A stretch of DNA of 64,000 nucleotides, from contig MU394080.1 of NCBI GenBank assembly GCA_022578605.1, forward strand, positions 310,001-374,000, written 5' to 3'. Each line of letters begins with the position of its first letter. Position 1 is the first letter of the stretch. Of the stretch, positions 1-11,478 are shown piece by piece. The position numbers and the translations under genes are program-made. Source of the stretch: Camillea tinctor (taxonomy: Eukaryota > Ascomycota > Sordariomycetes > Xylariales > Xylariaceae). The notes below the pieces were generated by a model. That model was not told where the DNA came from, did not search any database, and saw nothing but the letters and a program-made list of their open reading frames with translations.

Positions 1-1
1 C

Positions 2-2130
2 TCCGTGGCCTATGAGTGTCTCAATTCCGTCCCAATTGACAAGGCCGGGGCCCTCAGGTTCGTCAATGAGATGGAGCCATACGTCGAATGGCAGTCCGAC
101 ACGGTCTTCAAGAAGAACCCCCCGGCCGGTTACTACTACCCCCCGCATGACATTTGGGCAGCGATAAACGCGGTAAAAGCTGATATCACCGCCGACAAGT
201 ACGCCAACGAGTACGAATGGCAGGCCGACTTATACAAGAAGGTCTTCGGGCCGGCACACGATGGGCATTTCGTTGTTTACCCCGATGCATTGACCTCGGC
301 GCTTGAATGGCAAAGACCATTTGCACTGGTCTCAGTGAGCGAGGAGGGTCCGGACGGCTCCGCTCCCGTGATCAAGGTATACGAGGATGTCATCTCATCC
401 CCGGAGACAGCATCCGTAGTCAAGCTGATCAACGGCCAAGACGCTGCTACCTTCGTCCTGAATTGGATCAACCAAGCCGGAGGAAATCAAGATGTGGATG
501 CTGCCTACAACTCCATGTTCTATGAGAAGGCCTATGTTGCCGAGAACGGAAATCCGGGCAACTTCAAATGGGGTGGTCGCACGAGGTACCTATTGCTAAT
601 ATACTCCGTAGATTAAAAAAGAAGCCTCGCTAATTATCGTATAGATACATCTACCCGGGGAACGCTACTTCGTTCACCTTTGAGAATGGCACCGAACTCG
701 AGCTGCCTAACCTGGCTAGAATCAAGGGTAAATGGAACGGTGTTGTCGATGGGCCATCCTTCTTCGCCGTCTTTTGCCCCAATGCGCAGGGCACCCCGAC
801 TAGTGTAGCGTCGACGACGTCCGCCTCATCTACGTCCTCGGCGACCCCCACGCCTACGGCCGTTAAGGGATACCCCGCCCCTGTCATAATCTCCAGCGAC
901 TCTGCTATCTCGGGCTACTTCCTCGAGGGCGACGGATTCGAGGATGTGGCTGTCATCGCCATGCTCTCGTTCGCGCCCGATGACCCGACCGAGTTCCAGG
1001 ACGTGGCTCAGGACTTCTTCGCCGCTAGTGTCGCTGCCGGGAAAAAGAAGCTTGTCCTCGATGTCCAGGCCAATGGCGGCGGGTACATATTCTCGGGCTA
1101 TGACCTCTTCCGCCAGCTCTTCCCTGACATCGTGCAGGAAGGTCTCGGCCGCTGGCGCGAGTCGGACGGGTTCCTGGCCGTCTCGGAGGTCTTCTCTGCC
1201 GCGTCCGAGGGCTTCAACGCCGAGACGTCGTCCTACGACGTCATCAACATGTACGAGTCGGTGTACAACTGGCGCTACGACATCAACGAGACGAACCAGC
1301 ACTTCACCTCGTACGAGGACAAGTTCGCGCCGCACAAGTATCTGGGCGACTCGTTCACCAACCTGATCCAGTGGGACTTCAACGATCCTCTGTCCACCAG
1401 CAACACCACCTTCGGCTTCGGCACCGACATCACGGGCTACCGCAGCCGGAGAAACTTCACGCGGCCCTTCGGCGGGCCCGAGAACATTGTCCTCCTGCTC
1501 GACGGCTACTGCGCCTCGACCTGCACGCTCTTCTCCGAGTTCCTCAAGGACGACGCGGGCGTGAAGAGCATCGCCATGGGCGGCCGGCCCTCGCACGAGG
1601 GCCTCATCCAGGGCGTCGGCGGCGTCAAGGGGTCGCAGAGCTACGGCTACGCGGACGTGCACTCGGCGGCGCAGCTCGCGCTCAACTACACCAACAGCAG
1701 CGACACGGTGGCCACGCTGAGCAAGTACACGACCTACGTGACGGGTCGCAGCAACGCCGCCTCGCTCAACGTCAAAGATGAGATCGACCGCTCCCACATC
1801 GCCGACGGCACGCCTGCCCAGTTTGTCGCCGACTACTCCGACTGCCGCCTCTGGTGGACCCAGCCCATGATCACTGACGTCTCGGAGCTGTGGAAGGCGG
1901 CCGCCACCGCGGCTTTCAAGGGCGGCAAGTGCGCGTACGGGAGCATAAGCGGCGGGGCGTCCAACTCCACGGCTACTGCGATCAAGACTTCTCTGCTGTC
2001 GACCTCGCCGAAGAGCAAGACCAAGCAGAGCGCTCCCATCATCAAGGCCTCGTACACGGCGCAGCAGAAGAAGGTGTTGGCGGAGAACCCGCTCATCCAG
2101 GCGAACCAGTTTATGAAGGTTATTGATTAA
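2..2130 (+). CDS. Secreted S41-family (CPAF-like) serine protease, 5' partial
   Basis: The reading frame is already open at the left edge, so the true start lies outside the window. Two exons are visible, 2-585 and 645-2130. They are joined by a 59-nt intron (586-644, GTACCT...ATAG) that restores the frame exactly and gives at least 689 residues. The segment around 1060-1090 encodes DVQANGGGY, which fits the substrate-side loop of S41 peptidases. The segment around 1500-1545 encodes DGYCASTCTLFSEF, whose Ser is the likely nucleophile. A Ser/Thr/Pro-rich linker (about 800-860) and many N-glycosylation sequons point to an extracellular protein. S41 enzymes are C-terminal-processing-type proteases; fungal members are mostly uncharacterised secreted proteins, and one is named in the ustiloxin cluster. 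Family assignment is solid; the substrate is unknown. It converges on the monooxygenase gene. Confidence 0.85.
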
Positions 2131-2470
2131 AGGAGGTAGTTAGATATGAAGGAGAAGGAAATAGAAAAAAAGAAAAAAAAAACCTAGAGCCTAGTTCTTG
2201 GATAAAACCCTATATCATTCATCATTCGTATACACACATATATGTAATTATATCAGGCACCTTACTATAGGCTATGAAAATGTCCAACAAAGGGTATATT
2301 ACAAAAATTGAAAAAAGAATCTTGAAGGGAAAAATATTCGCCTAGACGTGATCGGCTATTTTCGAAACAACCGCAAATATGCTCATTTTTTGCTTCTTTC
2401 CCCCCTTCGTTTTCTTTTCTTTTTGAAAATTCGTAACAATCATCTAATCCTACCCCATCGTTATGAAGTA
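2131..2470. other. Intergenic, convergent 3' ends
   Basis: An AT-rich interval between the 3' ends of the S41 protease and the monooxygenase. It holds A-rich and T-rich tracts (about 2165-2185 and 2385-2430) that probably belong to the two 3' UTRs. No gene is seen. Confidence 0.6.
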
Positions 2471-4301
2471 TTAGCTCACATACTTGACTTCCTCATCGCT
2501 GAGCTTTTCCTTCCCCTCGGCGATGCGCAGCACCGTCTCGCGGGCGAGCTCCTGGTTGCTCCCGTAGCCGCACAGCCGCCACTGGGCGCTGCTGGCGATG
2601 CCGAAGTAGACGGCGTTGAGGGTCTTGAGGGCTTTCCAGGGCGCACCGCTGCTGAAGACCTGGACCAGCAGCCTGCCCAGGGTCGGGTTCGCCCCCAGGG
2701 GCTCCAGAATCCGGTCGACGTAGGGGATGTAGAAGTCGGTCGTGGCGTGCCGCGCCGAGCGCACGAACCGCCTGGCCTGCCAGGCCTGCCACTCGCGGAC
2801 CTCGTGCTCGAGCTGCGCGGGAGGAGGCAGTTTTGCGTGGCCCGACAGCACCGCAGCGGCGAGGCGCGCCTGGGCTTCGATAGTAGGGGGAGAGGGCCCC
2901 GTGAGCTCGACGAAGCCGACGACGAAGAGGTTCGGGTAGCGGATGGGCACGAGAAGGCGCCAGAGGTCGACCGTGTTCGACGGAGTTGAAGAAGATTCGT
3001 AGAGCACGTCTGGGGGCAGGTATGGCAGGCTGTTCTGGTACCCCGTACAGGCTATCACGACATCGGCTTCCAGGGTAGTGCCGTCGCTGAGGGTTAATCC
3101 GCTTTCGGTAAAGCACTCGACGGTGGCGCGATGCACACGAATAGTCCCGGTTCGCACGCGCTCGATGAGGTCGGACCGCACAGTAGGGTTCTGGGCCAGT
3201 ACAGTGTGGTCCGGCTTCAAGGCCTTGGGGTGCTGGCCCTGGACGGTGTTGAGGAGCAGGGTCTGAATGGGCTCAGAGATGGACGTGGGTACCCAGACTT
3301 GGGTCGCCCGGTCTGTAGGGAAAATAAATGGTCAGGTCAGTTCTAAGAAATAACACTGGAAGAGTTGGCTAGATTAGCAGGTAAAAGTGGCTACTGACTA
3401 TCCCATGCTTCGGCAGGTTTGCCGAGAATGTATCGCGGAAGAATCCAACCCCCTCTACGGGTGATAATGTGAACCTCTTTGCACGCCGGCGCAAGCTCGC
3501 ACGAGAGGTCCGCAGCAGAAGAGCCGAGACCTATGAGAACTACGCGCTTGCCCTCGAAGCGGCCAGGACTGCGATACTGTTGGCTATGGATGAACTCGCC
3601 CTTGAACGACTCTCGTCCCTTAAATTCAGGGATATTGGGTATGACCCTAGCACCAGTAGCAGCGAAGAGGGCGTCGTAGGTTCTTTCCTCAAGCTCCCCG
3701 CCCTCCCCCTGGAGCTTCACAATCCACTTAGCACCTTCGGTCGGCACACAGCCGATAACTTTGGTCCGTAGGTGGACATGTTTCCTCAATTTGAAGTGAT
3801 CTGCATACTCGTTTATGTACTGCAACATATGGGCATGCCCGAAGAAGTCTGGATACCTAGCAGGATCCAGGGGGAAGTCACTAAAGCTAGTGGTGTCCCG
3901 ACAAGTGTTCGTGACAACGCCGTCGTACATGGACGACTGCAGTTGGATGCCCTCGGCAGATTCAGGAACGGCTTGATAGGCCCATTGGCCGCCAATCTCG
4001 GGCCGAGCCTCAAAGACATCGGCCTCTAGCCCTTCTGCAAGACACTCCTTGAGCGATACTAGGCCTCCGACACCTGCGTTACAAGTTACTAAGATGCCCA
4101 CAACTACCTGGGTAAGGTAGGCTACTTGAGAAGGAGGGGTTGTAGATCAAAATGTGGAAAGGCGGGATAACGGAATGCAGACCATGCTTGGTGCTTTTAA
4201 CAAGGCAAGGGAAGGGATTTGCCGGGTGAGGGAAAAGAGGTTCACATCCACTTACCTGCACCTATGATGGCCACCCTCTTCTTGGGCTCTTGCGTAGCCA
4301 T
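2471..4301 (-). CDS. Flavin-containing monooxygenase (FMO-like, FAD/NADPH)
   Basis: Three exons: 4301-4256, 4073-3399 and 3312-2471. Introns of 182 nt (4255-4074) and 86 nt (3398-3313) both close in frame, giving 520 residues. The FAD Rossmann motif GAGVGG spans the first junction (residues 14-19). The FMO fingerprint FKGEFIHSQQY is at about 162-172, the NADPH-binding motif GLGSSA at about 187-192, and the ACTGY element lies in exon 3. Class B monooxygenases of this type hydroxylate nucleophilic N or S atoms or perform Baeyer-Villiger oxidations, using FAD and NADPH. The start at 4301 gives a short basic leader before the dinucleotide-binding strand, as usual. Upstream (4381-4450) is pyrimidine-rich on the plus strand. 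The substrate cannot be read from the sequence; a secondary-metabolite or detoxification role is only inference. Confidence 0.9.
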
Positions 4302-4521
4302 AGTTTGACATGTATAGGTTTTCTTTTCTTACCTAGGTTAGGTAGGTAGTATGTATGATAAATAGTTTCCTAGTTTCCAGTCTATTCCCCTTTATTTTCC
4401 CCTTTCCTTTTTTCTCCTTCTTCTTTCTTCTTTTTCTTCTTCTTTTACAGTATTTCTTTTCTTAATAGTGGTCAGCAGATGATCATCACTCACCCCTCTT
4501 AGCTATGAGGTCTAATAATAT

Positions 4522-4540
4522 GAGAGAGAGAGAGAGAGAG
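4522..4540. repeat. (GA)n microsatellite
   Basis: An uninterrupted GA dinucleotide run, followed by purine-rich sequence to about 4565. It lies 220-260 nt upstream of the FMO start codon. Confidence 0.9.
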
Positions 4541-4792
4541 GAGGAAAAGGAGAGAGAGAAAGAGTTGGTCAAATGATGATGTCGTGAGCTAAGTTCAGCT
4601 TTTAGGTAAGGAGGTAATAAGGGATGGATGTAAGAAGGTTAGGTGTGGTGTTGTTTATTGCTGTATTAGTCAGGAAGTTTATCAGACCTACTGGTCCTTG
4701 GTTCCCATTGGCATTAGAATTCAGTGGCCATTCTTGGCGCCTACCTATCAGATTAATAACAGTACTGCCCGCCTAAGGTTATCTTGGCCGTA

Positions 4793-4824
4793 CGACCTTG
4801 CGACCTTGCGACCTTGCGACCTTG
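4793..4824 (+). repeat. Four tandem copies of CGACCTTG
   Basis: Four perfect head-to-tail copies of the octamer CGACCTTG, then a diverged partial copy. No function is apparent. Confidence 0.95.
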
Positions 4825-6711
4825 CGGCACAGCAGCCCTGATGATTAGCTAAACCAATAGATGGTACTTGAATACTTAATTTATGCATGTTAGATAATGT
4901 TACACAATCAACAATCCTCATAGCAGGGATTCGACATTTTAACGTTAAACAAAGCGTGTTTTCCAAGGTTCTATCTAACCTAGTCGTATATAATATTTGG
5001 GGGCCAAAATTCTATAAGTGCATCAGGGAGGATGGGGGGGATTAGAGCCCACGGAAGGATTTAATCCTCCCCATGCAACCAAGTCAGCGGGCATGAAGAA
5101 AAAAATAAAGTAAAAGAAAAGAAAAGAAAGATTGGGGAGAGAAACATTGTTGAAAACAAAATAAGAAATCAGAAACAGGGATTCCTCTCTTTATTTCTAT
5201 TTTATTTTATTTTATTTTATTCTACCTGGATTAAGTATTTTTCTAATTCATGTTATGTTATTGGATTGAAATGTTTCCCCCTCTTTCTTTTTAGCGACTT
5301 TACCAACTAACCGAAGTAACGTAACCGTAACTAACAACATAACACAATAATACATCATTGCATGTAATAGCATATGTATAATATGCCTCATACTTCGAAC
5401 AAAAAAAGAGTCCTTTTTATTATGACAATGTCTATTGACTGATAGGTACTTTTCATGGAATTTATTGTAGGATATGGGGTTGAGTGACCCAATTTGATGA
5501 TGCACACCTTGATGTATGTACAGTACTTATGTTAGTGTCTCTCTACTATGTATATATATCTCCCTAGCCCTCCTGACTTTAGTTGACATTGTTTGTTATA
5601 GTAAAGTTTGAGGTAACCTAGGTTGGTATGTTAGTATAGCGCCCGTTATTCACTCTACCTAAACGCCAACCTTATAAAACACCATGCCGCTACATATCCA
5701 CTGATGTATGTTTTGCCTTATACGGCTAATATGGGTTAGTGACATCAGTAGATTCCTAGCACCTGCATCATTCTAGGCCATCAAATCCGCGTAGCACAAG
5801 TAGACCCTAACAGCCCTACATATATAGCTTATACACACACTCACATTCTACCTACATAGTAGGTTAAGTATGTACCTAGGTTATGTAGGTGTGTAGAATG
5901 TTATGCTTATTTTACCTACATGGTACATATACATATACCTGCCTACATACACATGCATACATGTAGTGTATGCAGTTGACCTACTTAACCTAGTGTGTGG
6001 TATAATACATTAGTTCAGTTAGGTTGACGTTGACATGAAACCAACAAGCAACCACTCTGCCCAGTTTGGATAGATCTAGACCTTTACTAGGGGATGCGAA
6101 TACTCCAGAGAAGGAAATTCCTCACACTGATCCCCCCCTCTCCTCTCAAGTTAAGACGCTATAGAAACTAATTACAGTGACTTACGGCAAATGTTTTTTT
6201 TCTTCCAGCAACTTGTCACTATTTGTTTTATTATACAAAAAAAAAAAACATTTCTGGAACTATTATTGCACCGTACATGTATATATAAGCTCGGATCCAA
6301 ATACCATTCGTTGTAGGATACCCTAGTTCTAATGCAGAAACCTTATAACTTACATACATGTGCAGACTTCAATGCATCTAACTGCTTATCTAGACAGGTC
6401 ACGTACCTACATACCTACATGTAGGTACTACCTTTTGACATGCAACAACATTTCGTCCACTTCCTCTCTGCATGCCTGGCGGCCTGCCTCGTTATATTAC
6501 ATTACCTAGGTAGGCATTAATGTTCGTAAAAGAGGTATCGGATAGGTACCTACATAGTCACTACGGGGGAGAAAAGGGGTAACGCAAAGAAGGTAGGTAA
6601 GGTTACGAGAAAGAACTTAATAGATCTATGATATGCCGTTTCCTTTCCGACGGGGTCTTCCATTAGTCCCAACTCTCTCCTCCTCCCCCCTCTAACCAAA
6701 GTCTCGAGGTT

Positions 6712-6756
6712 GTCTCCGTCTTCGTCTCCATCCCCGTCTCCATCTCCGTCTTTCTC
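6712..6756 (+). repeat. Imperfect GTCTCC/TCCGTC hexamer array
   Basis: A short imperfect array of hexamers such as GTCTCC and ATCTCC. On the minus strand it would read as alternating Gly/Asp/Glu codons in a small open frame. That frame has no other sign of being a gene, so it is treated as simple sequence. Confidence 0.8.
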
Positions 6757-8005
6757 TTCCTCTTCCCTGATAATATAATGATTACCTACCCATCTATCCA
6801 ATAAGGAAGCAGTCCACCAAAAAGGTCGGTCAACCTAACTAAATTTCTGTAGGGAAACCTTGCTGCTCCATAATTCCTGCTAGAGGCTGTTCTTCGCACC
6901 TCATCGTGGGATGACCCGTTTCCATGCATGCTTGGCTCGTTCAGGTAGCAATTGTGGGCTCGGCCGTTCTGTCTCGGGCAGGGAAACACCATGCTCCCCT
7001 TCTGGAAGCCTGCTTACCCTGTTCGGGGGGCTTCTATCTAGGCCGTGTCGAGCTTGTCCTGCCTGATAAGTAGTACATACTATGATCTGACAGAAACGAT
7101 CGTGCAGCTCATCGGCGGCTTGACACAGACATCGACCAGGAAGCACACAAGGGCCATTTCCAAGGCCGCATAACCTTTGGAGCACGGTACAAACCCGCCG
7201 TCTTGACCAGTAGGCATTCCGACCGTGGCGGTATCAGTCCACTTTCCGCTTTCCCCAGAGCTTGTCCGCAGCCGCCAGACGCAAAGCACGCGCATCACAC
7301 GCAATCGCCACTGCTCCGCCGCTCACCCCCGTCGCAGTTATGATCCGTCATCTACTATGACAGGAGACCAATCACAGCTTCTGCATTCTAGGGGTCATTT
7401 TCCTTATCCTACGGCTGCGGCTTTAATCCTTGAACCGGTGGTTCTTCATAGATGACTAACAAGTCTAATATCCCGAAAAAAACAGGCCAACGAAAAAAAA
7501 AACCGGAGAGGGTCTGCTTTACCCCTTTTGGACGTGAAGTGCCGTCGCCAAACACCGACGAGGCCGGCTTATGATCCTTCTTCTGCCCAAGACACACGCG
7601 CGCTAACGCCCGCATACGCACAAGTTAAGTTCCTATCATCCACAAACGTCACAGGAACACCAAATAAGGGCTTAGCACGTGCTCGCAGGAGGGTCCCTGT
7701 AGTATATCCTGTCTTTCTTCTCATGGGATTTGATGTAGCTGGTGTGTGTGTGTGTCTCATACAGTACTTGAGCAGCCCAATGGGAACAGATACATATCAG
7801 GTGGATACTCTCAGTTGTGTGCACCATTACTCGTGACGAATACAAGAACGGAAGGTCCCGCGATGAGAAGTCAGCATCGTGGACGTTCCCGAAGTGCCTT
7901 AGTCCCTATGTTCTTGGTCAGGAGAAAAAAAAGTTGTTGAGGATCTTTTTTATATTGCCAGCTTCATTAGCCATAGTTGCACCCACCACGTGATAGATTC
8001 CGACG

Positions 8006-9255
8006 ATGGACGATCAACTGAAGGTAAGCGTTGACACTCATGAGAATAATCGACTGTATTCATATTTCATATTAGGACCCTTCTACCGAAGCTCACGATA
8101 GTCGCCCGAATCGTAAGCCTACATATGTAATCCAAGAATCACCGGAAGGGGGCAAGTACATCGAAGCTTATGGTCACCGTTATCACCATTCTGGAAAGAT
8201 TTTCCTTCCGTTCGACGAGGACGAGCAGAAACGCATGGAAATACAGCATCGCCTTTTCAGACGATGTTTGAATGGTGCGTTGACAGCCACGAGGCTCCCA
8301 TTAGATGTCGAGCACATATTGGACTTGGGTAGTGGGACGGGCATCTGGGCTATCGAGATGGCTACCCGATACCCCCAAGTCCAGTTACAGGGGATAGATA
8401 TCTCACCCATACAAAGGACAAGCGTCGTACCGCCAAATGTAAAATTTACTATCGACGACATAGAAAACCCTTGGGATTGCCCCCCGGGATCGTTAGATTT
8501 CATACACGGACGGAGTATTGCTGGAGGAGTAAGAGACTGGCCGGGGCTACTGAGACAAGCCTACGAGAAGCTCAAACCAGGGGGCCTACTCGAACTGACG
8601 GAAATAGCTATATCCATCCATGACTTCGACGGCAAGTTCGCAGATGCAGAGTTGTGTCCTGGGTTTCTCAGACTATGGCGCAACCTCAGCAAACAGGTGA
8701 ATATGGAATTCGACCCGACACCTCAAGCCACTGAATGGCTACTTGAAGCTGGGTTTGAAAAGATAGTCCAACAGAGCGAGATACTGCCGCTAGGGAATTG
8801 GGCTCAAGATGAGAAATTGAAAGCACAGCAAAATCTGATGAATGAGATAACATCTGAGCACTTCGGTATGCTTTTATTATTTATTGTTATATCTCCCCCT
8901 TCTGTTCTTAACCCCATTTCCTTTTCCCTTTCCCTTCTTTCCCCCTTTAAGGTGTTAGTCTGGTATTCCTGTTTGAAAGAGACACCCCGGCAGCACAACT
9001 GATACATGTACAGCGACATGATAACTAACCTTACAATGAACAGTGAACCATGGTGGTCTTATGTTTGCTACATGTGGATGGGAAAAACACGAGTATGACG
9101 CTGTCGCACCTACGTTCTTCCAAGACATCATGAAAAACATACCTCGGCCATACACAATGGCGTAAGACCTCCACATACCCATAATCATGTATTTTTCCCA
9201 AAACTGATTGGATTGCAGGGTCTTCACCACAGCGAGGAAGCCTCGTGAAAACTAG
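8006..9255 (+). CDS. LaeA-like SAM-dependent methyltransferase
   Basis: Four exons: 8006-8023, 8076-8865, 9044-9161 and 9219-9255, giving 320 residues. All junctions are GT/AG and all phases close. Class I methyltransferase motif I, LDLGSGTGIW, lies at about residues 88-97, followed by acidic motif II (QLQGIDIS) and the post-motif LKPGGLLELTE. The C-terminus ends in ARKPREN, matching the RKP-type ending of fungal UMTA/LaeA-like proteins. Members methylate small molecules in secondary metabolism or act as regulators; the substrate here is unknown. The 178-nt third intron is long for this gene and has a TAACTAAC branch site about 20 nt before its acceptor. An alternative internal acceptor near 8950 would yield a shorter protein. 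Confidence 0.85.
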
Positions 9256-10292
9256 GAATAGGTCGATTAGCCCATTGTCCACCCCGCACACGGGGGATCG
9301 ATAACCACCATGGTGTTGCAGATCACGTAGGAAGGACGTGGTAACGCCACACCATCTGAACGTTTCACAATGAGAGATTCAGTCTTTACGCGGGCCCGAT
9401 TGGGGGAACACGAAAACCCTGGGTCCTTTGCAGCTTTGACACAAGCTCTAGCTATTACGTTACAAGCTTGAGGGGCGTGATCATAACGTGCCCGTGTCTT
9501 CGTATAAGAGCTTATCACGGAGTCATTACCGGCCGTAACTTGGAAGAATGGCCATCACACGGTTAACGAGCCACGGGAGAACAGCCATTACTTACAGCAA
9601 TGATTCTACAAACAAGTGATAATATTTCGGATACAAGGGGCCGAGACACTTTTTAGGAATCATGATTGGAGAAAAAAAATACCGTAATGCTACATATGCA
9701 AGCTGTAAGCCCCAACACTAGTTATTGCCCTGTGTTCCGATGTGAGCCTTGCAACTGGATGGTCGGACAGGTGACCATCGGTAACGGTAGCGATTGGGAG
9801 ATTTATTCTTGAAGGATACCTAAAACGAACATATTCATATGCATACACCGGAAGTGCTCTCTCACGAGCATGTTACGCAAGCCTATACACACTGCAAGGT
9901 TATACAGTTTCGGAGCCAAGTCCATACTTACTCCTTATGCCTCAGGCACTTTATTGCCCCACGGGAAGGAAACATACAACAGTAACCTACATAAGAGCAA
10001 GGGGGCTTTTGGGGGGGAAGCAGCCCACGAATGGCCTCCGATGTCTTTTGGTACCCGGCTTGTCGATCGCATTGGTTCACTTAACGAGACACACAGAGAA
10101 AGAATACCCGTTCGTAGTCGTGAGCTAGATTTCCTTGGGAGTGGTGGGTGTTTTGTGCGGTGTCTGCATTGACAAGCCCAGTAGTGCTGGGGTTCCCGAT
10201 GACATGCATATGTATGAGGTATGTACGCAATAAGTGACAAGCCTCCACAATCAGGACAAGAATAAGGTGGAATAATAATAATAATGATAGTA

Positions 10293-10340
10293 GGAAGAAG
10301 AAGAAGAAGAAGAAGAAGAAGAGAGAGAGAAAGAAGAGAA
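10293..10340 (+). repeat. (GAA)n then (GA)n purine microsatellite
   Basis: About nine GAA/AAG triplets run into a GA dinucleotide tract, forming a continuous purine strand. Confidence 0.9.
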
Positions 10341-10727
10341 CATCATAAGGATGAATGCACACATGCATATATGCAGTAAGGAAGGATGAGAGGGAAAAGA
10401 AAAGGAAAGAAACGCAGCCCTAGGGAAACCTGATTGCGTTCTGCAAGTAGGGGGTACACCGTACAGGTAGGCAATTCCCATATGTATGTAGGTTATGCAT
10501 GCACGTATATTAATATCCTGAGCGGATAAAGAATTGAAGATCATTTCCTCCCTTTTCTTTTTCTTCTTTTCTTTTTCGGTGAGCTTATTTCTTCGTCTTG
10601 CCTCTCTGTGGGGGGGGGGGGGGGGGGGAGTTATACCTGCATTGCAAACCAACCTATATATACCTTAAATTTATTTAACCTTGGTTGCCACGATATGCAT
10701 ATCATATGCCTTGTCCTGCCCAACCCT

Positions 10728-11478
10728 NNNNNNNNNNNNNNNNNNNNNNNNNNNNNNNNNNNNNNNNNNNNNNNNNNNNNNNNNNNNNNNNNNNNNNNNN
10801 NNNNNNNNNNNNNNNNNNNNNNNNNNNNNNNNNNNNNNNNNNNNNNNNNNNNNNNNNNNNNNNNNNNNNNNNNNNNNNNNNNNNNNNNNNNNNNNNNNNN
10901 NNNNNNNNNNNNNNNNNNNNNNNNNNNNNNNNNNNNNNNNNNNNNNNNNNNNNNNNNNNNNNNNNNNNNNNNNNNNNNNNNNNNNNNNNNNNNNNNNNNN
11001 NNNNNNNNNNNNNNNNNNNNNNNNNNNNNNNNNNNNNNNNNNNNNNNNNNNNNNNNNNNNNNNNNNNNNNNNNNNNNNNNNNNNNNNNNNNNNNNNNNNN
11101 NNNNNNNNNNNNNNNNNNNNNNNNNNNNNNNNNNNNNNNNNNNNNNNNNNNNNNNNNNNNNNNNNNNNNNNNNNNNNNNNNNNNNNNNNNNNNNNNNNNN
11201 NNNNNNNNNNNNNNNNNNNNNNNNNNNNNNNNNNNNNNNNNNNNNNNNNNNNNNNNNNNNNNNNNNNNNNNNNNNNNNNNNNNNNNNNNNNNNNNNNNNN
11301 NNNNNNNNNNNNNNNNNNNNNNNNNNNNNNNNNNNNNNNNNNNNNNNNNNNNNNNNNNNNNNNNNNNNNNNNNNNNNNNNNNNNNNNNNNNNNNNNNNNN
11401 NNNNNNNNNNNNNNNNNNNNNNNNNNNNNNNNNNNNNNNNNNNNNNNNNNNNNNNNNNNNNNNNNNNNNNNNNNNNNN
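10728..11478. other. Assembly gap (751 N)
   Basis: Unknown bases. The right-hand flank (11479-11576) is T-smeared low-complexity sequence ending at a C23 run and may be low-quality contig end. The left flank follows a G19 run. Confidence 0.99.

Larger units (their letters stand above)
4302..8005. other. Gene-free intergenic region
   Basis: About 3.7 kb between divergent FMO and methyltransferase genes. It is mostly AT-rich with simple repeats and many CCTA/TAGG words, including TACCTAGGTA at 6503-6512 and the 16-nt palindrome TACCTACATGTAGGTA at 6412-6427. A GC-richer patch (about 6880-7330) carries only short conflicting open frames on both strands, none recognisable, so no gene is called. 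Confidence 0.55.

Noticed and set aside
826..1797. A 323-codon minus-strand open frame opposite the S41 protease
   Set aside because: It is the antisense of a GC-rich exon with strong third-position bias; its Arg/Val/Ala-rich composition matches a shadow frame.
2348..2989. A 213-codon plus-strand frame opposite the monooxygenase
   Set aside because: It is a shadow of the FMO third exon; the FMO motifs are on the other strand.
4331..4350. Telomere-like TTAGG/CCTAA words, here and elsewhere
   Set aside because: The repeated words are CCTA/TAGG-type, not tandem TTAGGG arrays, and they are scattered rather than terminal.
6901..7304. Minus-strand Cys-containing frames in a GC-richer patch
   Set aside because: Two overlapping frames with no signal peptide, splice support or recognisable motif; a CFEM-like reading was considered but the Cys spacing does not fit.
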